The notes beneath the pieces were generated by a model. The model was not told where the DNA came from. It did not search any database and saw nothing but the letters and a program-made list of their open reading frames with translations. The position numbers and the translations under genes are program-made. A DNA stretch of 38,199 nt, from NCBI GenBank assembly GCA_014382705.1, contig JACNJE010000043.1, positions 1 through 38,199 on the forward strand, in the 5' to 3' direction. Source of the stretch: Verrucomicrobiota bacterium (lineage in GTDB: Bacteria > Verrucomicrobiota > Verrucomicrobiia > Limisphaerales > UBA1096). This document shows positions 19,843 to 28,920 of this stretch, one piece after another (the stretch's first letter is position 1; every line of letters begins with the position of its first letter).

Positions 19843-21768
19843 ATGGCGGATCTGAACTGGTATTGGCGGCGCCTCCGGGCGATGGGGATGGTTGAGGTTG
19901 TACTGCGACTCCGCAAAAAGGGGTACGAATTTCAGGATGCCAAGCGTGATCGTTGGCCCGCCACTGACCTGTCGCCGAGTTCCGGGTTTCCCAAACTCCC
20001 CGATCCCGCCGCCGCGCCCGAGTCACTCCGCGAGTCGCTGAAGTGCGGCGCCGAGCGCGTTGCCGCCGGCCGGCTTCGCTTCTTCGGCCACCTCGACGTG
20101 CAGGCCGGCACGCCGCCGAACTGGCAGCGCGACTACCTCGCCGGAGTCGATGTCCCCACCGGCGATTCGGCGTTCACTCTCAATCACCGCGAGTTGCCCG
20201 GCGGCGCGGCGATCAAGCCGCTGTGGGAGCCCAGCCGCTGGGCTGGCCCGGTGCGCTTGGCTCAGGCCTGTTGGCTGCTCGGCAACCGGCGCAGCGGCGA
20301 GCATTGCCTCGACTGGCTCGAGGATTGGGTCGCGAACAATCCGCCGTACACCGGCTGGCACTGGACAAGCGCGCTCGAGAGTGGCATGAGGCTCATCGCC
20401 TTCACGTGGATCGATGCGTTGCTGACGGCGTACGAGGGGCGCGAGCCGGGCGAGTTGGCCAAGCGCTTGGCCAAGCTGCGGGTCGACATCCTGCCGGCGC
20501 ACGTTTGGTTCACCTGGCGGCATCGCAGCTTTGGCTCGTCGGCGAACAATCATCTGCTCGGTGAGCTGTGCGGCCTCGCCCTGGCCACCGCGCGCTGGCC
20601 CGGCTTGGCCAAGCTGGGTCCCGGCCCGGCCAAGCTCGGCCAACGGCTCGAGCGCGAGACGCTGCGGCAGTTCCACCGGGACGGCGGCAACTTCGAGCAG
20701 GCACTCAACTACCAGTTTTTCGCGTGGGAATTTTGCCGGGAAGCCCGCCAGGCGCTCGCCGGTGCGCTGCCCCCGGCACGCCGTGAGCGCATCGACGCGC
20801 GGCTTGGCCAAGCGGCCCGGTTTTTCCGCGAGGTGCAGGTGCCGTCCGCACCGTGGGATTATGGCGACTCGGACGACGCTTTCGTCCTGCCGTGGTTTGC
20901 GGACGAGTCGCGCGCCGCCGCCGAGTGGTGGCACTGGATCGACGGCAACGCCGCCGAGTCGGCGTTTTTGCACCTCATGCGCGGGCCGTTTGACGACAGC
21001 GGGACGGGTGACGGCCCGGGAATGGAGCAGGGCGGCTGGCGTCTTTTCCCGGACACCGGCATCGCCGTCAATGCGCTGGGCCACTGGAGGGCGCGCCTCG
21101 ATTTCTCGCCGCTCGGCGCGGGCTCGATGGCGGCGCACGGCCACCTCGACGCACAGCAATTGTCGCTCTGGCTCAAGGGCCGCGCGATGGTGATCGATCC
21201 CGGCACCGGCGACTACCACGGCAAGCCGGAGCTTCGAAACTGGCTCGCTTCGCGCGAGGCGCACAACGGCCTGTGCCCGGACGAAGCCCGCTTGGCCAGG
21301 CGCGCCGGGCCGTTCCTCTGGACGGCCGCGCACCCCAAGCCACTCCAGAGTCTGGACGGCGAGGTGCTGGAAACGGAGGTTCGCCTCAATGGCGGCGGGC
21401 TGCTGTCGCGCACGGTCAAGCCGCTGGCCAACGAACCGGCCGGCTGGCTCGTGAGCGACTCGTTCGAGCGGCAGCTTGGCCAAGTCGGCGAGTTCGTCGT
21501 GCGCTGGCAGTTCGCGCCCGGCTGCGAGGTGGAGCGGACCGGCGAGCGGGCGTTTCGTGTGACGTCTGAAACCGTAACGATGCGCGTCGAACTTGGCGAC
21601 GGCTGGGCGCTGGCCGAGCTGTGGCGGCCAAGCGGCGACGAGACGGCCGGGCAACTTGACGGCATCGTCTCGCCGCGATTCATGAAAACCGAACACGCGC
21701 CGTACCTCAAACTGACCGCCAAGCCGGGCGGCAACACGGAGTTTACAACGCGGTTTGTGGTAGCGTAA
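19843..21768 (+). CDS. heparinase II/III family polysaccharide lyase-like protein
   Basis: 641 residues from ATG 19843. The N-terminal ~350 residues form the alpha/alpha-toroid part: NNPPYTGWHWTSALESGMRL, WRHRSFGSSANNHLLGELCG, and DGGNFEQALNYQFFAWEFC. The C-terminal part is the heparinase II/III beta domain, with AHGHLDAQQLSLWLKGRAMV then IDPGTGDY (catalytic-type His and the conserved D-PGTGxY). The family cleaves uronate-containing polysaccharides such as heparin, heparan or alginate by beta-elimination. No signal peptide is visible, which fits a cytoplasmic/periplasmic-ambiguous subgroup often found in cell-surface polysaccharide loci. Five palindrome cores lie in this gene (20455-20476 as a near-tandem pair, 20603-20614, 20802-20813, 21475-21484), the densest of any gene here. 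Confidence 0.85.
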   Translation: MADLNWYWRRLRAMGMVEVVLRLRKKGYEFQDAKRDRWPATDLSPSSGFPKLPDPAAAPESLRESLKCGAERVAAGRLRFFGHLDVQAGTPPNWQRDYLAGVDVPTGDSAFTLNHRELPGGAAIKPLWEPSRWAGPVRLAQACWLLGNRRSGEHCLDWLEDWVANNPPYTGWHWTSALESGMRLIAFTWIDALLTAYEGREPGELAKRLAKLRVDILPAHVWFTWRHRSFGSSANNHLLGELCGLALATARWPGLAKLGPGPAKLGQRLERETLRQFHRDGGNFEQALNYQFFAWEFCREARQALAGALPPARRERIDARLGQAARFFREVQVPSAPWDYGDSDDAFVLPWFADESRAAAEWWHWIDGNAAESAFLHLMRGPFDDSGTGDGPGMEQGGWRLFPDTGIAVNALGHWRARLDFSPLGAGSMAAHGHLDAQQLSLWLKGRAMVIDPGTGDYHGKPELRNWLASREAHNGLCPDEARLARRAGPFLWTAAHPKPLQSLDGEVLETEVRLNGGGLLSRTVKPLANEPAGWLVSDSFERQLGQVGEFVVRWQFAPGCEVERTGERAFRVTSETVTMRVELGDGWALAELWRPSGDETAGQLDGIVSPRFMKTEHAPYLKLTAKPGGNTEFTTRFVVA

Positions 21769-21848
21769 TCGCCGCTTGTTCAACCGAACTTATCCACAAT
21801 CAGTCGCGGCTCTTGCTGTTGGCCAAGCGTTGCGGGTAAATTGAGCCC

Positions 21849-24800
21849 GTGCCGAAACCGGAATTCGTCCACCTCCATTGCCACACCGAGTTTTCCCTGC
21901 TCGACGGGGCGTGCCGTGTGGACCGGCTGATCGACAAGGCGAGCGACCTGGGCTTCGGCTCGCTCGCGATCACCGACCACGGGGCGATGTTCTGCGCGAT
22001 TAACTTTTACCGCGCTGCCCGCGCCAAGGACATCAAGCCGATCATCGGCTGCGAGGTGTACGTCGCGCCCGGCAGTCGGCATGAGAAAAAATCCGGCGCG
22101 CGCGGCAAGGAGGCGTATTATCATCTCGTGCTGTTGGCCAGGGACGAGGCCGGTTACCAAAATCTCGTCCGCTTGGCCACCGCCGCGCAGCTGGAGGGGT
22201 ACTACTACAAGCCGCGCATCGACAAGGAACTGCTCGCGCAACACAGTGACGGGTTGATCTGCCTGAGCGGCTGTCTGGCCAGCGAGATTCCCCGGTTGAT
22301 CATGGCGGAGGAACTCGACAAGGCGCGCGACCAGATCGACTGGTTCAAGCAGACGTTCGGCCCGGAGAACTACTACCTTGAGCTGCACAATCACGGCATC
22401 CCCGAGCAGGCCAGGGTCAACCGTCAACTCATCCCTTGGGCCGGCGACATGGGCCTCAAGCTGGTGGCGACCAACGACGTCCATTACGTCGAGAAGAGCG
22501 ACTCGCACGCACACGACTCGCTGATCTGCATCGGCACGCAGGCGCTGCTCTCGGACACGAACCGGATGCGCTACGTGCAGGAGCAGTTTTACCTGCGCTC
22601 GCCGGAGGAGATGGCGGCGTTGTTCGCCGAGGTGCCGGACGCGGTGCGCAACTCGATGGAGATCGCCGCGAAGTGCAATGTCGAGATCGAGTTCGGCAAG
22701 TTGAACTACCCGGTGTTCCACCCGCCGGAAGGCCACACCCGCGAGGGCTATCTGCGGAAGTTTCTGGCGGAGGGTTTTGCGGATCGTTACGGCATGAAGG
22801 TGCGCGTTGACGGCGACACATTTGTGGTGGAGTCGCTTGCCGATGCCGGCCAACTGCCCAACTACTCGCCGCCGGAGGAGGCCGATCCGGAGGCCAAGCC
22901 GGGACTGGACGATCCGGCCGTGGCCAAGGCGGTCGGCGAGCTCATCGACCGCGTCGATTTCGAGTTGGGGATCATGCAGCAGATGGGCTACATCAGCTAT
23001 TTTCTCATCGTTGGCGACTTCATTCGGTACGGCCGGGAGCAGGGAATCACCTGCGTGGCACGTGGTTCGGCGGCGGGATCAATGGTGGCCTATTTGCTGG
23101 AGATTTCCAACGTCGATCCGCTGCGGTATGGGCTGATCTTCGAGCGGTTCCTCAACCCGGAACGGGTCAGCCCGCCGGACATCGACATCGACTTTGCCGA
23201 CGACCGCCGCGAGGAGGTGATCGAGTACGTCCGCGAAAAATATGGTCGCGACTCGGTGGCGCAGATCATCACCTTCGGCACGATGGGGACCAAGTCGGTG
23301 ATCCGCGACGTGGGCCGGGTGATGGGTCTGAGCTACGGCGAGGCGGATCGCTTGGCCAAGATGGTGCCCACCGAGCTAAAAATCACGCTCAAGGACGCAC
23401 TGCGAAAGTCTCCTGACCTCAAGGGTGCCTACGACAACGAGGAGGTCACGCGCGAGTTGATTGACACGGCGTTCGTGCTCGAGGATCTCACCCGCAACTC
23501 CTCCGTCCACGCGGCCGGGGTGGTCATCGGCGCCGAGCCGTTGGTTAATATTTTGCCCCTCAAGAAAGACGAGGACGGCACCATCACCACCCAGTACCCG
23601 ATGGGGCCGGTGGAGGATCTTGGCCTGTTGAAGATGGACTTCCTCGGGCTCAAGACGCTGACGGTCATCCGCAACACCTGCGAGATGGTGAAGCAGTGGC
23701 GCGACGTCGATGTCGATGTGGATCGCGTGCCGACCGACGACCCGAAAGCGTACGACCTGCTGAACAACGGCCACACGGTCGGCGTGTTCCAGTTGGAATC
23801 GGGCGGTATGCGCGACCTGTGCCGAAAATTCAAGCTGGGCTCCATCGAGCACATCACGGCGCTTGTGTCGTTGTACCGGCCGGGGCCGATGGATCTGATC
23901 CCGGACTTCATCCGCCGTCGCCACGGCGAGGTGGAGATTAACTACCCGCACCCGCTGCTCGAGCCGATTGCCAAGGAGACCTACGGCATTCTGATTTATC
24001 AGGAGCAGGTGATGAAGGCCGCGCAGGTGCTCGCCGGTTACACCCTGGGTGCGGCGGATTTGCTGCGCCGCGCGATGGGCAAAAAGAAGGTCGAAGTGAT
24101 GCAGGAACAGCGCGAGTTGTTCGTGCACGGCTGTGCTGAACATAACAACATTTCCAAGCGCAAGGCCAACGAGATTTTTGACCTGCTCGAGAAGTTTGCC
24201 GGGTACGGCTTCAACAAGTCGCACGCGGCGGCCTACGCCGTGGTGGCCTACCAGACCGCCTACCTGAAGGCACATTACCCGGTTGAGTTCCTCGCGGCCA
24301 ACATGACCAACGACATGGCCGACACCGCCAAGCTGGGGGTGCTGACCGACGAAGCCCGTTCGCTCGGCATCGAGGTCCTGCCGCCGGATGTCAACGAAAG
24401 CCAGGTGTTGTTTGCCCCGGCGCGGGACGGCTCGGTCATTCGCTTCGGCATGGCGGCGATCAAGGGGGTCGGCAGCATCGCGGTGGAGGGGATCATCCAG
24501 GCGCGGGAGAACGGCGAGCCGTTCGCCGACCTGTTCGATTTGTGCGACCGCTGCGACACGCGCACGGTGAACCGCAAGGTGCTCGAGGCGCTCATCAAGA
24601 GCGGCGCGTGCGACGGACTGGACGGCACGCGCTCGGGGCAGTTCTCCGTCATCGACCGCGCCTTGGCCAAGGCGTCGAGCCAGGCGCGCGACCGCGAATC
24701 CGGCCAGACGTCGCTCTTCGGCGCGTTCGAGGAGAGCAGCCAGTCGATGCAGGACAAAGTGCCCGGTCTTGCCGAGTGGGATCGCGGGGAGATCCTCGCC

Positions 24801-25493
24801 GCTGAGAAGGAACTGCTCGGCTTTTACGTCAGCGGCCACCCGCTCGACCCGTACCGCGAACTGCTCGGGCAGTACTGCCTGCACGACAGCGAGTCGGTCA
24901 AGGCGCTCGAGAGCCGCAAGGTGACTCGCGTCGGCGGGCTGATCGCCGCCGTGCAGCGCGGCATCTCCCGGCGCACCAACAAGCCGTACGCCATCGCCAC
25001 CGTCGAGGACCTCAACGGCACATTTCAGGTGCTGTGCATGAACGAGAACTACGACCAGTACCAGGAATTGCTCCTGGCCAACAAGACCGTGCTGGTCATC
25101 GGCGAGGCGAACAACAGCGAAAGCACGCCCAAGATTTTTCCGCAGAAAATCATCCCGCTCGACGACGCCCCGGCCAAGTTCACCAAGCGGGTGCAGTTCC
25201 GGTTCAATGGCGGCGAGCTTGGCCCGGAGAAGATGGAGGAACTCTTCGGCCTCGCCACGAGTCATCCCGGTCGGTGCCCGTTGTACCTCTGCATCCGGCG
25301 GCAGGACGGCCGACTGGTGTACCTTGACACGAGCGACCGGTATTTCGTCCGCCCGTCGGAGCGGTTGCGCGCCGAGGTCAACGAGATGCTTGGCCCGGAC
25401 AGCTACCACGCGAAGGTCGACACCTCGCTGCCGGAACCGGCCAAGCGCCAATGGCCACGCAGGCAAAACAACGGCGGGAACGGTGAGCCGTGA
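21849..25493 (+). CDS. dnaE: DNA polymerase III subunit alpha
   Basis: 1214 residues from GTG 21849 (MPKPEFVHLHCHTEFSLLDG). Replicative polymerase of the DnaE type. Domains in order: PHP (HLHCH at residues 8-12, ITDHGAMF), polymerase palm with the catalytic triad in PDIDIDFADDRREEV (Asp444, Asp446, Asp448), fingers including VSLYRPGPMDLIPDFIRRRH and GYGFNKSHAAAYAVVAYQTA, helix-hairpin-helix region, and a C-terminal OB fold (VGGLIAAVQRGISRRTNKPY) with tail. Length is normal for the family. The last residues (KRQWPRRQNNGGNGEP) are likely disordered. Only two palindrome cores fall in its 3.6 kb, both read as LAK. Confidence 0.96.
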   Translation: MPKPEFVHLHCHTEFSLLDGACRVDRLIDKASDLGFGSLAITDHGAMFCAINFYRAARAKDIKPIIGCEVYVAPGSRHEKKSGARGKEAYYHLVLLARDEAGYQNLVRLATAAQLEGYYYKPRIDKELLAQHSDGLICLSGCLASEIPRLIMAEELDKARDQIDWFKQTFGPENYYLELHNHGIPEQARVNRQLIPWAGDMGLKLVATNDVHYVEKSDSHAHDSLICIGTQALLSDTNRMRYVQEQFYLRSPEEMAALFAEVPDAVRNSMEIAAKCNVEIEFGKLNYPVFHPPEGHTREGYLRKFLAEGFADRYGMKVRVDGDTFVVESLADAGQLPNYSPPEEADPEAKPGLDDPAVAKAVGELIDRVDFELGIMQQMGYISYFLIVGDFIRYGREQGITCVARGSAAGSMVAYLLEISNVDPLRYGLIFERFLNPERVSPPDIDIDFADDRREEVIEYVREKYGRDSVAQIITFGTMGTKSVIRDVGRVMGLSYGEADRLAKMVPTELKITLKDALRKSPDLKGAYDNEEVTRELIDTAFVLEDLTRNSSVHAAGVVIGAEPLVNILPLKKDEDGTITTQYPMGPVEDLGLLKMDFLGLKTLTVIRNTCEMVKQWRDVDVDVDRVPTDDPKAYDLLNNGHTVGVFQLESGGMRDLCRKFKLGSIEHITALVSLYRPGPMDLIPDFIRRRHGEVEINYPHPLLEPIAKETYGILIYQEQVMKAAQVLAGYTLGAADLLRRAMGKKKVEVMQEQRELFVHGCAEHNNISKRKANEIFDLLEKFAGYGFNKSHAAAYAVVAYQTAYLKAHYPVEFLAANMTNDMADTAKLGVLTDEARSLGIEVLPPDVNESQVLFAPARDGSVIRFGMAAIKGVGSIAVEGIIQARENGEPFADLFDLCDRCDTRTVNRKVLEALIKSGACDGLDGTRSGQFSVIDRALAKASSQARDRESGQTSLFGAFEESSQSMQDKVPGLAEWDRGEILAAEKELLGFYVSGHPLDPYRELLGQYCLHDSESVKALESRKVTRVGGLIAAVQRGISRRTNKPYAIATVEDLNGTFQVLCMNENYDQYQELLLANKTVLVIGEANNSESTPKIFPQKIIPLDDAPAKFTKRVQFRFNGGELGPEKMEELFGLATSHPGRCPLYLCIRRQDGRLVYLDTSDRYFVRPSERLRAEVNEMLGPDSYHAKVDTSLPEPAKRQWPRRQNNGGNGEP

Positions 25494-25497
25494 GCCG

Positions 25498-25505
25498 TTG
25501 GCCAA
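25498..25505. repeat. TTGGCCAA palindrome core, intergenic
   Basis: Core copy four bases after the dnaE stop, with AAGCGG on the right side only, so an eroded or half copy of the 14-mer. Confidence 0.8.
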
Positions 25506-25526
25506 GCGGCCTGCGAATGGCGCGGG

Positions 25527-25619
25527 AGCGTCGTGGAGTGCGGTGCTGTGCACCGCTTTGGTTTGCGCGGATTTTGATCCTCTCCAAAAGCGCCGCGCAG
25601 CGGCGTACTCCACGACGCT
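25527..25619. repeat. structured dispersed repeat, family B, inverted pair
   Basis: The left arm (25527-25561) begins AGCGTCGTGGAGT and ends CTTTGG; the right arm (25584-25619) is an imperfect reverse complement, beginning CCAAAAGCG and ending ACTCCACGACGCT. Each arm has its own hairpin: GCGGTGC-TGT-GCACCGC (25540-25556) on the left and CGCCGC-GCA-GCGGCG on the right. A single arm of the same family lies at 37908-37942. Located between convergent dnaE and the PaaK-like gene; may also act as a bidirectional transcript end. Confidence 0.8.
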
Positions 25620-25662
25620 GGCGCGCACATCCATCCCCATTTTCCTCTGCGATCCCCTGCGT

Positions 25663-26943
25663 TTAATCGGCAACCCAGCGCTTGGCCTTCAGTTCGAAGC
25701 GGGGGAGGGTGCCGGGCTCGACGAGCGTCACCGGCACGCGCAGTGACAACGATTCATAAAACGCCGTGGCCAAGCGCTTGGCCAAGCCGCTGTCGTCGAC
25801 GGTTTCCGGTTCCACCTCGACGCTCATCTCAACGAGGGCATCATCGCGGCGGATGCACACGCGATACTCGGTGATCCCTCCGGCGCTGCGGAGGATTTCC
25901 TCAATCGCGCTGGGATAGACGTTCACGCCGCGCACCACGACCATGTCGTCGGCCCGGCCAAGGATGCCGCCTTGCAATGCGAGGTCGAGCCGGCCGCAGC
26001 GGCATGGCGGCTCGGCAGCCGTGACGAGGTCGCCGGTGCGGTAACGGATCAGCGGCGAGCCGTGCCGGCCCAGCGTGGTCAGCACCAGTTCGCCTGTCCC
26101 GCCGGCGGCGACCGGTTCGGCGGTCTCGGGATCGATGATTTCCGCGAGGTAAGCCTCCTCGAGCACGTGCAGCACGCCCGCTTGGGCGGGGCATGGGTAC
26201 GTCACCGGGCCGACCTCGGTCATGCCGTGGTGGTCAAATACTGTTGCGCCGGGCCAAGCCTCCTCGAGCCGCGCGCGCGTGGCCGGGATGCTGCCGCCCG
26301 GCTCACCGGCAACGACGATCGTGCGCACCGGCGACGCGGCCAGGTCGATGTTTTCCTCCCCGGCCACCTCGGCCAGGCGCAGGGCGTATGTCGGCGTGCA
26401 GCAGAGGACGTTGGCGTCGTGGGTGAAGATGGCCCGCAACCGCGCCGCGCTGCTCAAGCCGCCGCCGGGGATGCTCAACGCGCCGAGCGCCTCGCCGGCC
26501 TCGAACGCCAGCCAAAACCCGATGAACGGCCCGAACGAAAACGCAAAAAAAATCCGGTCGTCGCCACTCACGCCGGCGGCGCGAAAAATGTCGCACCAGT
26601 TGTCGATCATCCATTGCCAGCTTTCCGGCGTGTCGGGCCAGCGTAGCGGCGCGCCGCTGGTGCCGCTGGTTTGGTGGACGCGCGTGTAGTGCTCGAGCGG
26701 GAACGTCAGGTTGCTGCCGTACGGCGGGTGGGCGGCGTGATCGGCGGCGAGCTCCGGCTTCGTCGTGAACGGGCAATTGGCGCGAAACACATCAAGCGAC
26801 GCAACGGAACCGTCGATGTTCGCTTGGCCAAGTTTGGCCGCGTAAAAGGCGTTGGCTGGCCGAACCGCCGTGAGCAACTCCCGCAGCTTGGCCAGCTGGA
26901 TCCGCTCCAGTTCCTCCCGACTGCTGGCGGGCGGGCGCGGCAT
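25663..26943 (-). CDS. PaaK-like phenylacetate-CoA ligase family adenylate-forming enzyme
   Basis: 426 residues from ATG 26943. Adenylate-forming enzyme. Motifs: the ATP/phosphate loop HQTSGTSGAPLRWPDT, then FDHHGMTEVGPVTYPC, the hinge region LIRYRTGDLV, and GRADDMVVVRGVNVYPSAIE, all typical of phenylacetate-CoA ligase (PaaK) and its relatives. The lysine-containing C-terminal LPRFELKAKRW is present. Relatives activate aryl or other carboxylates as CoA thioesters; the substrate cannot be read here, and no phenylacetate genes are near. The ATG overlaps the upstream membrane-protein stop by one base (TGATG), implying coupled translation. Longer open frames upstream are shadows. Core copies at 25776-25787 (LAKR) and 26823-26832 (LGQA). 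Confidence 0.85.
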   Translation of the reverse strand: MPRPPASSREELERIQLAKLRELLTAVRPANAFYAAKLGQANIDGSVASLDVFRANCPFTTKPELAADHAAHPPYGSNLTFPLEHYTRVHQTSGTSGAPLRWPDTPESWQWMIDNWCDIFRAAGVSGDDRIFFAFSFGPFIGFWLAFEAGEALGALSIPGGGLSSAARLRAIFTHDANVLCCTPTYALRLAEVAGEENIDLAASPVRTIVVAGEPGGSIPATRARLEEAWPGATVFDHHGMTEVGPVTYPCPAQAGVLHVLEEAYLAEIIDPETAEPVAAGGTGELVLTTLGRHGSPLIRYRTGDLVTAAEPPCRCGRLDLALQGGILGRADDMVVVRGVNVYPSAIEEILRSAGGITEYRVCIRRDDALVEMSVEVEPETVDDSGLAKRLATAFYESLSLRVPVTLVEPGTLPRFELKAKRWVAD

Positions 26944-27470
26944 CACGGAGTCGGGGATGCCTTGGCCTCGGCGGGCGGGCTTGGCTTGGGCGCGTGCTTG
27001 GTGACGAGGTAGCCGCCGAGCGCCGCAAGCAGGATGCCGAGCACGAACGGCCATTGCACGTTGGCCCAGCCGTTGTTCTTCGTGGTGTTGACGACGGCGT
27101 TCACGATCGGTGCGCCGGCGAAGATGATCGACATGATCACCGGCACGTACACCGGTGGGTTTGGCGATGCGCCGAACGCCAGCAGCACACCCAGCGCGCC
27201 AATGGCGCCGAGCGTCCCGGCGATGAGCGACCATTGCCAGCCCTTGGCCGGGTAAGCCCAGAAATCAACCGGGCCGCCCTGCAGCTTTAGAATGACAATC
27301 GGCGCGATGACGGCGGTGAGAAAATAGGCCAAGCCGACCCACAGAAACGCCATGATGCGGCCGTGCTCGGGGTCTTTCATGCTCGCGGAGCCGGTGTGCA
27401 TGCAGACACCGTAGGTGCCCCAGCAGACAACCGTCATTAACGCCCAGACGTACCAAGGAATCGTGCTCAT
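26943..27470 (-). CDS. small multi-pass membrane protein, DMT-like
   Basis: 175 residues from ATG 27470. Five hydrophobic segments are visible, beginning MSTIPWYVWALMTVVCWGTY, and later WSLIAGTLGAIGALGVLLAF, VPVIMSIIFAGAPIVNAVVN and WPFVLGILLAALGGYLVTKH, with a proline/lysine-rich C-terminal tail. The WGTYG opening and half-size length recall drug/metabolite or sugar transporters of the DMT superfamily, but I cannot name a family. It overlaps the PaaK-like gene by one base and follows the alanine/sodium symporter by 43 bases, so it probably belongs to the same transcript. Confidence 0.75.
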   Translation of the reverse strand: MSTIPWYVWALMTVVCWGTYGVCMHTGSASMKDPEHGRIMAFLWVGLAYFLTAVIAPIVILKLQGGPVDFWAYPAKGWQWSLIAGTLGAIGALGVLLAFGASPNPPVYVPVIMSIIFAGAPIVNAVVNTTKNNGWANVQWPFVLGILLAALGGYLVTKHAPKPSPPAEAKASPTP

Positions 27471-27513
27471 AAGTCGCGGCCAATGTAGTGGCCCGGCGGC
27501 GGCATTTCAAACG

Positions 27514-28917
27514 CTATCGCGCTTGGCCAAGCGCGGCGAAGTATTCGCGCGCCTTGGCCATCACCCTCGGCGAGAGGAGCAGGGTGGAGAGAATGGTCGG
27601 CACGGCCATCATGCCGAACATGATGTCGAGGAAGTTGATAATATTCCCCAACTCAACAATCGCCGAGACAACGATGGAGGCGAGATAATATAAAATCATT
27701 GGGACACGAGCCCTCGGGCCGAACATAAATATGCCGCATTTGCTCAGGTAATACGAAGTGCCGAGCATCGATGAAAAACTGAAGCAAAGCACGCAGAGCA
27801 ACAGCAAATACGGGCCGGCGACCGGGATGCCTTTCGTGAATGCCTCGGCGGTCAGCAACACGCCGTCCGGGTTGTCGCCGGTTTCCTGCCAAACACCAGT
27901 GCTAAGGATGATCAACCCGGTGATGGTGCAGACAATCAGGGTGTCGATCATCGGGCCGAGCATCGCGACGAGTCCTTCGCGAATCGGTTCTCTGGTTTTC
28001 GCCGCGCCGTGGGCCATCGCCTCAGTGCCCATCCCGGCTTCGTTGGAAAAGGCCGCACGCCGCACGCCGGTCGAGATTACCGCGCCCAGCACGCCGCCGG
28101 AAACCGCGTCGCCGGTGAAAGCGTCGCGGAAAATCAGCGCGATCGCTTCCGGCACCTGCGCAGCGTGCGTGAAAAGGATCACCAACGCGCAGCCGCCGTA
28201 GAGCAGCACCATGAACGGAACCAAGCGGGCGGCGACTTTGCCGATGCGCTTGATGCCGCCGAAAATCACCGTGCCGACGAAGATCGCCATCGCCGAGCCG
28301 AACAACCCTTGGCCAAGCGTGGTGACGTTTTTATCTGCGCCGACGAACCACTCGTTCGGCTTGAAAAACATGTCGCCAACAATGGCGGTGAGTTGGTTTG
28401 ATTGAATCAATGGCAGACAGCCGAACACGCCGAAAAAACAAAACGCCATCGCGAGCGGCTTCCACTTCGCGCCGAGTCCCTCGACGATAAAATACATCGG
28501 CCCGCCCTGCGCTTGGCCCTGGGCGTCGCGGCCGCGATACATCACCGCGAGGCTGCACGTGAAAAACTTGGTCGCCATGCCGACCAGCGCGCAGACCCAC
28601 ATCCAAAACAGCGCGCCCGGCCCGCCTTGGGTCATCGCCACCGCCACTCCGGCGATGTTACCCATGCCGACTGTGCTGGAGAGGGCACTGCACAATGCCT
28701 GAAAATGGTTGATCTCGCCGGGGTCGTTGGGGTCGCTGAACTTGCCCCTTAAAATCTGGAGGCTGTGCCACAAGTACAAAAAAGGCGTAAATCTTGAGTA
28801 AACGGTGAAAAACAACCCGCCGCCAATCAGCAAAACCAGCAGCGGCATCCCCCAAAGCCAGTCTGAGGTCAACTGGAGCAGCTTGGTGAACGTCAGCGGT
28901 TCGGCGGCGGTGTCCAT
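27514..28917 (-). CDS. alanine/glycine:cation (sodium) symporter, AGCS family
   Basis: 467 residues from ATG 28917, standard length. About eleven hydrophobic segments. Family marks: GDPNDPGEINHFQALCSALSS-type stretch (here FSDPNDPGEINHFQALCSAL), TVGMGNIAGVAVAMTQGGPG, FWMWVCALVGMATKFF, and RRAAFSNEAGMGTEAMAHGA. AGCS proteins take up alanine or glycine with sodium or protons. The start is three bases after the phosphohexomutase stop. The palindrome at 27520-27533 forms the last codons (LGQAR-stop), and another core at 28308-28317 reads LGQG. Confidence 0.92.
   Translation of the reverse strand: MDTAAEPLTFTKLLQLTSDWLWGMPLLVLLIGGGLFFTVYSRFTPFLYLWHSLQILRGKFSDPNDPGEINHFQALCSALSSTVGMGNIAGVAVAMTQGGPGALFWMWVCALVGMATKFFTCSLAVMYRGRDAQGQAQGGPMYFIVEGLGAKWKPLAMAFCFFGVFGCLPLIQSNQLTAIVGDMFFKPNEWFVGADKNVTTLGQGLFGSAMAIFVGTVIFGGIKRIGKVAARLVPFMVLLYGGCALVILFTHAAQVPEAIALIFRDAFTGDAVSGGVLGAVISTGVRRAAFSNEAGMGTEAMAHGAAKTREPIREGLVAMLGPMIDTLIVCTITGLIILSTGVWQETGDNPDGVLLTAEAFTKGIPVAGPYLLLLCVLCFSFSSMLGTSYYLSKCGIFMFGPRARVPMILYYLASIVVSAIVELGNIINFLDIMFGMMAVPTILSTLLLSPRVMAKAREYFAALGQAR
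27520..27533. repeat. CGCTTGGCCAAGCG palindrome copy, last codons of symporter gene
   Basis: Perfect copy supplying the C-terminal residues LGQAR just before the stop at 27514-27516. Confidence 0.95.
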
Positions 28918-28920
28918 GGC

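Noticed and set aside
23376-25673. A 765-codon open frame on the minus strand opposite dnaE
   Set aside because: Its translation is Val/His/Arg-rich with no domain, and it mirrors the codon structure of dnaE. It is a high-G+C shadow, as is the 586-codon frame opposite the heparinase-like gene (20023-21783).
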